Source of the DNA: Aestuariibaculum sp. M13
GTDB taxonomy: Bacteria > Bacteroidota > Bacteroidia > Flavobacteriales > Flavobacteriaceae
Assembly: GCF_024723255.1 (NCBI RefSeq)
Contig: NZ_JANIAC010000001.1
Span: forward strand, 821,548-885,547
Direction: 5' to 3'
Length of the DNA: 64,000 bases
Position numbers and translations under genes: made by a program. This document shows, in pieces, positions 57,307-64,000 of the stretch (positions are counted from its first letter, which is position 1; every line of letters begins with the position of its first letter). The notes beneath the pieces are model-generated. The model saw only the letters and a list, made by a program, of their open reading frames with translations. It was not told the DNA's origin and made no database searches.

Positions 57307-58215
57307 ATGGAAAAAAGAATGTTTTTTTATAGTGTTTTATTAACGAGTTGTATGATTTATGCACAGGAAAGCATGAATTTATGGCCAAAAGGCAAAATGC
57401 CCAATTCTAAAGGATTAACCTTAGAACACATAGAAGAACGTGAACGCATTACTCAGGTTTCAGAACCTAAACTTCTCATGTTTTTCCCGCCTAAGGAAGA
57501 ACAAAACGGTACTAGCGTTTTAATTCTGCCATCTGGTGGCTATCAAAAATTAACTTATAATCTTGGAGGTATACAGCTAGCGAAATGGTATAATACACAA
57601 GGTATTACGGCTTTTGTTTTATTGTACCGCTTACCAAATTCGCCGGACTTAATTGTTAGTGAACAAGGTCCGGTACAGGATGCTCAACGCGCCATGAAAA
57701 TCATTCGTCATAATGCCAAAGAATGGAATTTAGATTCTAACAAGGTGGGCGTTTTTGGTTCATCGGCTGGAGGTCATTTGGCTTCAACCATTGCGACACA
57801 CATTACCGATTTCTCAGCAATTGGCGACGACATGGATAACGAAAGATTTATTCCTAATTTTATGGTATTAGTCTCTCCGGTTATCAGTTTAGAGACCTAC
57901 ACTCATGAAGGTAGTAAAACCAATTTTTTAGGAAAACACTGTACATGGATAAACATTCATTATTATTCTAACGAGCATCAGGTTACAGCTAACACACCGC
58001 CAACCATTTTATTTCACGCCCAAAACGATGAAGCCGTAAACCCTATGAATAGCATTCTGTTTTACCAGGCCATGTTAAAAAACAATGTAAAAGGCTCCCT
58101 TCATATTTTTCCGAAAGGCGGCCATAGTATTGGTATTTATAACGCCTCGGACTTAACCGATGAATGGAAAACGATTTCAACCAAATGGCTGAAAGAAATG
58201 GAATTTATAAAATAA
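57307..58215 (+). CDS. Secreted alpha/beta-hydrolase esterase
   Basis: The 302-residue protein has a signal peptide (ends MIYAQ) and an alpha/beta-hydrolase fold. The nucleophile elbow is GSSAGG with Ser153; HAQNDEAVNP gives the acid and GGHSIGIY the His. PSGGY replaces the HGGGW oxyanion motif of the esterases at 60735 and 62477. Such enzymes in glycan loci remove acetyl, methyl or feruloyl esters. Context favours a pectic ester; the group removed is unknown. Confidence 0.85.
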   Translation: MEKRMFFYSVLLTSCMIYAQESMNLWPKGKMPNSKGLTLEHIEERERITQVSEPKLLMFFPPKEEQNGTSVLILPSGGYQKLTYNLGGIQLAKWYNTQGITAFVLLYRLPNSPDLIVSEQGPVQDAQRAMKIIRHNAKEWNLDSNKVGVFGSSAGGHLASTIATHITDFSAIGDDMDNERFIPNFMVLVSPVISLETYTHEGSKTNFLGKHCTWINIHYYSNEHQVTANTPPTILFHAQNDEAVNPMNSILFYQAMLKNNVKGSLHIFPKGGHSIGIYNASDLTDEWKTISTKWLKEMEFIK

Positions 58216-58230
58216 CAACAACACTAAACG

Positions 58231-60729
58231 ATGATGACTATAGCTAAAAACTACATTTTTAAAACATGTATAGGTTTATTAACCTTTTCCTGTTTTATGT
58301 CTTGTAATACTGAAGTAGCGATTACTAAACCGTCGGAAAACATACTTTGGTACGACAAGCCGGCAAACAATTGGAATGAAGCTTTACCTATTGGAAATGG
58401 TAGAATTGGCGGTATGCTATTTGGTGGTATTGAAAACGATAGAATACAACTTAATGAAGAAACGGTTTGGGCCGGAGAACCCGGAAATAACATAACGAAA
58501 GATTACTATCAGGATGTTGAAAACATTAGAAAGTTACTTTTTGACGGTAAATATGAAGAAGCTCAAAAAACCGCACTTGAAGTATTTCCAAAAAGCACTC
58601 CAGAGGACAATAATTATGGTGTTCCTTATCAAACCGTTGGTAATTTAAACATCTTGTTCAATAACCTAAATAACCCAACAAATTACAGACGAGATTTAGA
58701 TATTGAAAATGCTGTTTCCTCAGTAAGTTACACCTCTAATGGCGTAAACTTTAAAAGAGAGTACTTTGTGTCTTTTCCTGACCAGGTTATGGTTATTCAC
58801 TTAACCGCCGATAAGCCAAAACAACTAAACTTTAGTTTAGGTTTAGATTCTCCTCAAAAAACACATATTGTAAAAACTGAAAATGGCGCTTTAAAATTAA
58901 CCGGAACGGGAGGTGATTACGAAAATAAAACGGGAAAAATAAAGTTCTCTACTTTGGTTTATCCTAAACTTACTGGAGGCGATCTTATTACCAACGAAAA
59001 CACATTGAGCATTAAAAATGCAGATGAAGTAACTTTATTAGTAAGCATCGGAACAAACTTTAAAAACTATAAAGACCTTAGCAATCTTCCTGATAAAATA
59101 GCTAACGACTACTTAGAAAAAAGCACAAAGAAAAGCTTCAAAGACTTGAAGGAAGATCATATTGAAGATTATCAGAATCTGTTTCATCGTGTATCACTTA
59201 AATTAAGCGAACAGGTTAACGATTCTATTCCGACAAACAAACGTCTTGAACAGTTTGCCACACAGGAAGATTTGTCATTAGTCTCTCTTTATTTCCAATT
59301 TGGACGCTACCTTTTAATTTCAAGTTCAAGACCAGGCGGACAACCTGCAAACTTACAGGGTATCTGGAACGACCGTTTGTCTCCCCCATGGGACAGCAAA
59401 TACACGGTTAATATTAATACTGAAATGAACTATTGGCCTGCCGAAGTGACCAACTTGTCTGAGCTCCATGAACCTCTATTCTCCATGTTAGAAGATTTAG
59501 CCGTTACCGGACAGGAAAGTGCTCAAAAAATGTATCATGCTAAAGGTTGGAATATGCACCACAACACAGATATCTGGCGTGTAACAGGCATGATTGATGG
59601 CGGATTTTATGGCTTTTGGCCAATGGGAGGCGCTTGGTTAAGTCAGCATTTATGGCAACATTATTTATTTACAGGCGATAAAAAGTTTTTAGAAAAATAC
59701 TATCCAATTTTAAAATCGAATGCCCAATTTTATGTAGATGTATTACAACGCGAACCGGAAAATAACTGGTTAGTGGTCGCGCCATCTATGTCTCCTGAAA
59801 ACAAATACATGGGAGGTGTCGGCATTTCCTATGGGACCACTATGGATAATCAGTTGGTTTTTGATGTATTTAGTAATGCTATAAAAGCTTCGGAAGTATT
59901 AGAAATTGATTCCGAATTTACAGATTCGCTTAAAGTTATGAAAGCGCAACTACCTCCTATGCAAATTGGCAAATACGGACAGTTACAGGAATGGATAAAA
60001 GACTGGGATAGACCTGGAGACAAACACCGTCACATTTCGCATCTATATGGCCTGCACCCTTCTGCGCAAATCTCGCCATTTAAAAATCCAGATTTATTTA
60101 AAGCCGCCGAACAAACTTTAGAGTTTAGAGGAGATATTTCAACGGGATGGTCTATGGGTTGGAAAGTGAATTTTTGGGCGCGTATGCTTAACGGAAACCG
60201 CGCTTACCAGCTCATTAAAACGCAGCTTACTTTGGTGGAAGATGGTACGGAATCAGGAGGCACATACCCAAATCTTTTTGATGCGCATCCTCCGTTTCAA
60301 ATTGATGGAAACTTTGGTTGCACCGCCGGAATTGCAGAAATGCTTATCCAATCGCACGATGAAGCATTACACCTGTTACCTGCACTACCTGATAACTGGA
60401 GTGAAGGCCAAGTAAAAGGTTTGAAAGCAAGAGGCGGATTTGAAGTCGATTTGACCTGGAATGCTAATCGTGTAGAATCGGTTAAAATCACATCTACATT
60501 AGGAGGTAATCTAAGATTAAGAACCACTGAAACTCTGGTGAATGACGATGGTAATGAATTAACTATCGCTGCTGGTGAAAACCCGAATTCATTCTACCAG
60601 ACACCAGATATTAAGCAGCCTTTAATTTCTGAGGAAGCCGAAATAAAGCCATTGGAATTAGCTACATATCATATGTATGATATTCCAACTAAAAAAGGAA
60701 AAGCGTACGAGTTTCATATTAAAAATTAA
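58231..60729 (+). CDS. GH95-family alpha-L-fucosidase/alpha-L-galactosidase, lipoprotein
   Basis: The 832-residue protein has a lipoprotein signal (lipid Cys25, FMSCNT), the GH95 N-terminal beta domain ([22 protein letters not shown]) and an (alpha/alpha)6 barrel. Residues expected for catalysis are present: Asn394/Asn396 (NINTEMNYW), Glu523 (SPEN) and Asp692 (FQIDGN). GH95 members release alpha-L-fucose or alpha-L-galactose; both occur in rhamnogalacturonan II side chains, and fucose also in xyloglucan and rhamnogalacturonan I. It lies between two esterase genes. The DUF5703 protein at 8211 is a distant relative. Confidence 0.92.
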   Translation: MMTIAKNYIFKTCIGLLTFSCFMSCNTEVAITKPSENILWYDKPANNWNEALPIGNGRIGGMLFGGIENDRIQLNEETVWAGEPGNNITKDYYQDVENIRKLLFDGKYEEAQKTALEVFPKSTPEDNNYGVPYQTVGNLNILFNNLNNPTNYRRDLDIENAVSSVSYTSNGVNFKREYFVSFPDQVMVIHLTADKPKQLNFSLGLDSPQKTHIVKTENGALKLTGTGGDYENKTGKIKFSTLVYPKLTGGDLITNENTLSIKNADEVTLLVSIGTNFKNYKDLSNLPDKIANDYLEKSTKKSFKDLKEDHIEDYQNLFHRVSLKLSEQVNDSIPTNKRLEQFATQEDLSLVSLYFQFGRYLLISSSRPGGQPANLQGIWNDRLSPPWDSKYTVNINTEMNYWPAEVTNLSELHEPLFSMLEDLAVTGQESAQKMYHAKGWNMHHNTDIWRVTGMIDGGFYGFWPMGGAWLSQHLWQHYLFTGDKKFLEKYYPILKSNAQFYVDVLQREPENNWLVVAPSMSPENKYMGGVGISYGTTMDNQLVFDVFSNAIKASEVLEIDSEFTDSLKVMKAQLPPMQIGKYGQLQEWIKDWDRPGDKHRHISHLYGLHPSAQISPFKNPDLFKAAEQTLEFRGDISTGWSMGWKVNFWARMLNGNRAYQLIKTQLTLVEDGTESGGTYPNLFDAHPPFQIDGNFGCTAGIAEMLIQSHDEALHLLPALPDNWSEGQVKGLKARGGFEVDLTWNANRVESVKITSTLGGNLRLRTTETLVNDDGNELTIAAGENPNSFYQTPDIKQPLISEEAEIKPLELATYHMYDIPTKKGKAYEFHIKN

Positions 60730-60734
60730 ATCGG

Positions 60735-61706
60735 ATGAAGTCTTCTGTTTTATTTAGCATCTTATTTCTTTTGGTTGTATTTAATTCAATGGCTCAAAAA
60801 AAAGAGGATTATAAACCATACACCATAGAGAATACAGTTGTAAAACTAAAAAAGGATTATCCGGATATTACACCAATAACGCCTTTGATTTCTAATGATG
60901 TCGTTTATTGTGAAAATGTAACCTATAAAAAAACAGAGACTTCAAAATTAAAGCTGGATGTATACAGACCAAAATCTAATAATAAAAAAGAAATCTATCC
61001 GGCTGTTTTACTCATTCACGGTGGTGGCTGGCTGGTAGGCAGTAAGGAAAATCAGCGTATTATGGGGCAGCACCTGGCTTTAAATGGTTATGTTGGTATT
61101 CCCGTAAGCTACCGTTTAGGTTTTGAAGCTCCTTATCCGGCAGCTGTTAATGATTTAAAAGATGCCATTATATGGGTTAAAAAACATGCAAAAAAGTATC
61201 ACATTAACCCTGATAAAATTGTAGTTCTAGGAACATCAGCTGGGGCACAGCTAGCAACGCTTATTGGTGTTACGCCCAATACTTCATTGTATCATTCAAA
61301 TTCTAAAATTTCAAATGAAGTAAAGGCCATTGTGAATATCGATGGTGTTGTGTCATTTATTCATCCTGAAGCTGCCGCCGAATCAAAACCCGGAAAACAA
61401 TCCATGGCAGGTATTTGGTTAAATGGTGAAAAAGATGAAAATTTCAACCTTTGGAAAGAAGCCTCACCTTTAGAATATATTGGAAAGAACACCCCTCCTA
61501 CACTTTTTATAAACAGTTCACATCCTAGATTTCACGCTGGAAGAGACGATATGCTTCATATCCTGAACCAGCATAATATTTATAACGAAACCCATACCTT
61601 ATCAGGCAGTCCCCACTCCTTTTGGCTGGTAAACCCTTGGTTTGAAACCACACTAAACCACACTGTGAACTTTTTAAACAAAGTATTAAATCATGAAAAC
61701 AAATAA
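60735..61706 (+). CDS. Secreted alpha/beta-hydrolase esterase (HGGGW type)
   Basis: The 323-residue secreted protein (signal ends NSMAQ) has the oxyanion motif IHGGGW (residues 94-99) and the nucleophile elbow GTSAGA with Ser168; the C-terminal SGSPHSFWL supplies the His. It resembles BD-FAE-type carbohydrate esterases. It is a paralogue of the protein at 62477, with CE12 between them. Removal of an ester from pectin (acetyl, methyl or feruloyl) is expected. The end overlaps the CE12 start by 14 bases, so the two are translationally coupled. Confidence 0.85.
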   Translation: MKSSVLFSILFLLVVFNSMAQKKEDYKPYTIENTVVKLKKDYPDITPITPLISNDVVYCENVTYKKTETSKLKLDVYRPKSNNKKEIYPAVLLIHGGGWLVGSKENQRIMGQHLALNGYVGIPVSYRLGFEAPYPAAVNDLKDAIIWVKKHAKKYHINPDKIVVLGTSAGAQLATLIGVTPNTSLYHSNSKISNEVKAIVNIDGVVSFIHPEAAAESKPGKQSMAGIWLNGEKDENFNLWKEASPLEYIGKNTPPTLFINSSHPRFHAGRDDMLHILNQHNIYNETHTLSGSPHSFWLVNPWFETTLNHTVNFLNKVLNHENK

Positions 61707-62475
61707 TCTAATTTCTAAATTCACAGCTTTACTCATTCTATCGTTTAGTTTTACGTTAATACTGAACGCCCAAAAGAGAACTACTACAGTTTTCCTTATT
61801 GGAGACTCAACCATGTGCTTATATGATGAAAGCAGATTTCCGCAAATGGGTTGGGGCATGCCTTTTCAATATTTTTTCGATGAAACTGTAACCATTGAAA
61901 ATCATGCTAAGGGCGGAAGAAGTTCCCGATCATTTCTTGAAGAAAACCGCTGGCAACCCGTTTTATATTCCTTACAGGAAGGTGATTATGTGCTTATTCA
62001 ATTTGGACATAATGACGCCCAAAATTCGAAAGACCATCCCGACAGAAAAACAACTCCTGAAGAATACAAAATTTACATAGGTAACTATATTTCTGAAACC
62101 AGATTGAAAGGCGCAACACCAATTATTATTAGTCCAGTAACACGTTGGATTTTTGATGATGAAGGCAAAGCTAGTGAATGCCACGAACCGTATTTAAAAG
62201 CCTTAAAAGAGATTTCTGAAGAACAAAAAGTTTCATTGATTGATTTAGATTCAAAAAGTCGAAATCTATTAGATTCCATGGGAAAAGCATGTTCCAGATA
62301 TTTGTATATGTATTTTGAGCCTGGCGAGTACTTTCGTTTCCCTGATGGATATCCAGACAACACACATTTTACAGAATTTGGTGCCAGAAAAATGGCCGAA
62401 CTGGTCCTTCAGGGCATCATGGAACAAAATTTAGATTTGACTAATCACATTATTCAACCTCACCGTAGAAAATAA
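61693..62475 (+). CDS. CE12-family rhamnogalacturonan acetylesterase
   Basis: The 260-residue secreted protein (signal ends LILNAQ) has all SGNH blocks: LIGDST with Ser39, KGGRSSRSF, FGHNDAQ and DNTHFTEFG. It resembles the CE12 at 32789 but lacks its Cys-containing signal and has a longer C-terminal part (CSRYLYMYFEPGEYF). The two genes sit in different operons under the same operator type, so they may serve different acetyl positions. The 14-base overlap with the upstream esterase implies coordinated production. Confidence 0.92.
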   Translation: MKTNNLISKFTALLILSFSFTLILNAQKRTTTVFLIGDSTMCLYDESRFPQMGWGMPFQYFFDETVTIENHAKGGRSSRSFLEENRWQPVLYSLQEGDYVLIQFGHNDAQNSKDHPDRKTTPEEYKIYIGNYISETRLKGATPIIISPVTRWIFDDEGKASECHEPYLKALKEISEEQKVSLIDLDSKSRNLLDSMGKACSRYLYMYFEPGEYFRFPDGYPDNTHFTEFGARKMAELVLQGIMEQNLDLTNHIIQPHRRK

Positions 62476-62476
62476 A

Positions 62477-63463
62477 ATGAAGACATTCATCAATTTATAT
62501 AGTTTCATCATTATAATTTTCGTGGGAGTTTATGGCTTCGCCCAACAAAATAGATTCCCAAAAGACACCTCGTACCAAGTAGCCAACGAGTATAAAAAAT
62601 ATTTAAAATATTTCCCTTACATCACGCCTGCAACAGATTATTTACCCTCAAACGTCAACGAATTTCGTAATGCTATTTATACCACTTTAAGCGATACACC
62701 ATACGGTAAAAGAAACTTACATGCCGATGTGTTTTCTCCAAAACAACTAGGTAAATATCCTGCCTTAATTATGATTCATGGTGGTGGGTGGCGCTCCGGT
62801 GATAAATCACTGCAAATTCCGATGGCACAAAAACTAGCTACCAGAGGCTTTGTTACTGTTTGTGTGGAATATCAGTTATCACTCGAAGCTAAATACCCTG
62901 CCGCAGTATTTAATATAAAAAGTGCTATTAGGTGGCTACGAGCCAATGCTGAAAAATATAATATTAACCCGGACAAAATTGCTATTTCCGGCTGTTCGGC
63001 TGGTGGACAATTAGCCATGCTAGTTGGTCTAACCAATAACGTTCAGGAAAAAGAAGGCGACCACGGAAACCTTGGTTTTTCAAGCGATATTCAAGCCATT
63101 ATAGATATTGATGGGGTTGTCGATTTTATGGCGCCAAACTCTTTAAATTTAAACCGAAGACCAGATTCTCCAGATATTGAATGGCTAGGTGGTTCATTTT
63201 ACGAAAAACCAGAAATATGGAAAGATGCTTCAGGTATTTTCTGGGCTAATGAAAAGTCCTGTCCTATTATGTTTATAAATAGCGGATTTCCACGTTTTCA
63301 TGCCGGACAAGACGAACTCATTGGTATGATGGACCATTGGGGAATTTACAATGAAGTTCATAAATTCGATTATAAAATACATACCTTTTGGTTATTCAAT
63401 CCTTGGGTTAATCAAACGGTTAATTATATAGATAATTTCTTAACTAAAGTATTTCATCCATAA
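62477..63463 (+). CDS. Secreted alpha/beta-hydrolase esterase (HGGGW type), paralogue of the gene at 60735
   Basis: The 328-residue secreted protein (signal ends VYGFAQ) has IHGGGW (residues 100-105), the elbow SGCSAGGQ with Ser174 and HTFWL with the likely His. It shares the order of blocks with the gene at 60735 (CVEYQLSLEAKYPAAV, IQAIIDIDGVVDFM, PRFHAGQDEL). Duplication followed by specialisation is likely. The substrate is a pectic ester by context only. It starts 1 base after the CE12 stop. Confidence 0.85.
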   Translation: MKTFINLYSFIIIIFVGVYGFAQQNRFPKDTSYQVANEYKKYLKYFPYITPATDYLPSNVNEFRNAIYTTLSDTPYGKRNLHADVFSPKQLGKYPALIMIHGGGWRSGDKSLQIPMAQKLATRGFVTVCVEYQLSLEAKYPAAVFNIKSAIRWLRANAEKYNINPDKIAISGCSAGGQLAMLVGLTNNVQEKEGDHGNLGFSSDIQAIIDIDGVVDFMAPNSLNLNRRPDSPDIEWLGGSFYEKPEIWKDASGIFWANEKSCPIMFINSGFPRFHAGQDELIGMMDHWGIYNEVHKFDYKIHTFWLFNPWVNQTVNYIDNFLTKVFHP

Positions 63464-63479
63464 TATCATATATATTCAT

Positions 63480-64000
63480 ATGTTTAATCCCCTTAAATTT
63501 ATTCTTACGATATGTTTACTCATCGTCTTTCAAAACATATCGGCACAAACATCTAACCCTGACAAATACAAATACGATTTTGTTGTTGCTAAAGATGGAA
63601 GTGGCGACTATAAATATATTCAAGAAGCCATTGATGCCATGCGAGTTTTCCCTTTAAGACCTATAAAGCTTTATATTAAAAAAGGCGTTTATACTGAAAA
63701 AATTGAACTTCCGCGTTACAATGTCGATGTTAGTTTTATTGGAGAGGATGTGGATAATACCATTATAACCTTTAATGACTATTCTGGTCGAGGACCTCAC
63801 ATTGGAACCTTTAATTCGTACACCGTAAAAATATCGGGAAATCGCTTTAAAGCCGAAAATATAACCTTCGAAAATTCTTCTGGAACTGTTGGTCAAGCTG
63901 TGGCTTTGTATGTTGATGCAGATAAAGCAGTATTTAAAAACTGTAAATTCCTTGGAAATCAAGACACCATTTATCATGGTGGTGAGTATTCCAGACAACT
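63480..64000 (+). CDS. CE8 pectin methylesterase (3' end cut by window edge)
   Basis: The frame is open from ATG at 63480 to the right edge, giving 173 residues. A signal peptide (ends QNISAQ) is followed by the CE8 beta-helix: VVAKDGSGDYKYIQEAI, the Gln139 block (VGQAVAL) and Asp162 (LGNQDTIY). The second Asp and the LGRPW block should lie beyond the edge. It is a stand-alone CE8, unlike the two fusions in this window, and adds demethylation capacity to the same operon. Confidence 0.9.
   Translation, partial: MFNPLKFILTICLLIVFQNISAQTSNPDKYKYDFVVAKDGSGDYKYIQEAIDAMRVFPLRPIKLYIKKGVYTEKIELPRYNVDVSFIGEDVDNTIITFNDYSGRGPHIGTFNSYTVKISGNRFKAENITFENSSGTVGQAVALYVDADKAVFKNCKFLGNQDTIYHGGEYSRQ

Noticed and set aside
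63654-63998. Minus-strand ORF at the right edge
   Set aside because: It is antisense to the CE8 gene, whose signal peptide and motifs are clear.

Overview
The window is AT-rich DNA from a member of the Bacteroidota, most likely a marine flavobacterium. The evidence is the SusC/SusD pairs, the many lipoprotein signal peptides, a -7 box of the TAnnTTTG type, and intergenic stem-loops carrying a CTTCGACa-gCTCAG core of the kind common in Flavobacteriaceae. No rRNA, tRNA, CRISPR array, transposase or phage gene was seen. Almost the whole window is one large pectin utilisation region (a PUL, or two adjacent PULs) cut at both ends.

Layout. (1) 1-3218 (-): a SusC-type TonB-dependent receptor whose C-terminus runs off the left edge. 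(2) 3723-30413 (-): a twelve-gene co-directional cluster read from 30413 down to a strong terminator at 3650-3683. In transcription order it encodes a secreted beta-helix protein with an L-rhamnose-mutarotase-like tail, a Gfo/Idh/MocA oxidoreductase, a sodium:solute symporter, GH78, GH2, a five-bladed-propeller glycosidase, a LacZ-type GH2, GH106, a SASA esterase, a DUF5703 (GH95-like) protein, a PL1 lyase and GH127. This set removes rhamnose, galactose, arabinose and acetyl groups, which suits rhamnogalacturonan (RG) side chains and backbone. (3) 30731-32746 (+): an AraC-family regulator and a second Gfo/Idh/MocA oxidoreductase. (4) 32789-38827 (-): CE12, a PL10-CE8 fusion, a CE8-like protein with altered catalytic residues, and a LamG lipoprotein. 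(5) 39448-64000 (+): SusC, SusD, a surface glycan-binding protein, PL1, a PL1-CE8 fusion, then GH28, DUF4861, GH105, GH43, GH28, an esterase, GH95, an esterase, CE12, an esterase and a truncated CE8. This half cuts, de-esterifies and depolymerises homogalacturonan (HG) and trims unsaturated products.

Two regulatory codes are visible. A gapless ~65-bp module lies upstream of both the left SusC and the large minus cluster, the second copy next to the araC-type gene. The central divergent promoters and the GH28 promoter instead carry four exact copies of ACAATCGATTAC, a LacI-type operator-like site overlapping the predicted transcription start. The matching LacI-type regulator is not in the window.

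How the genes could work together: surface lyases and methylesterases open HG; SusCD imports oligomers; periplasmic GH28, GH105, GH78, GH106, GH2, GH127, GH95, GH43 and acetylesterases finish them; the symporter and the two oxidoreductases handle at least one released monosaccharide or derivative. The most notable unexplained items are the mutarotase fusion, the CE8-like protein without CE8 catalytic residues, the DUF5703 protein, the two cis-regulatory codes, and a terminator-like hairpin between the SusCD/SGBP genes and the lyases.
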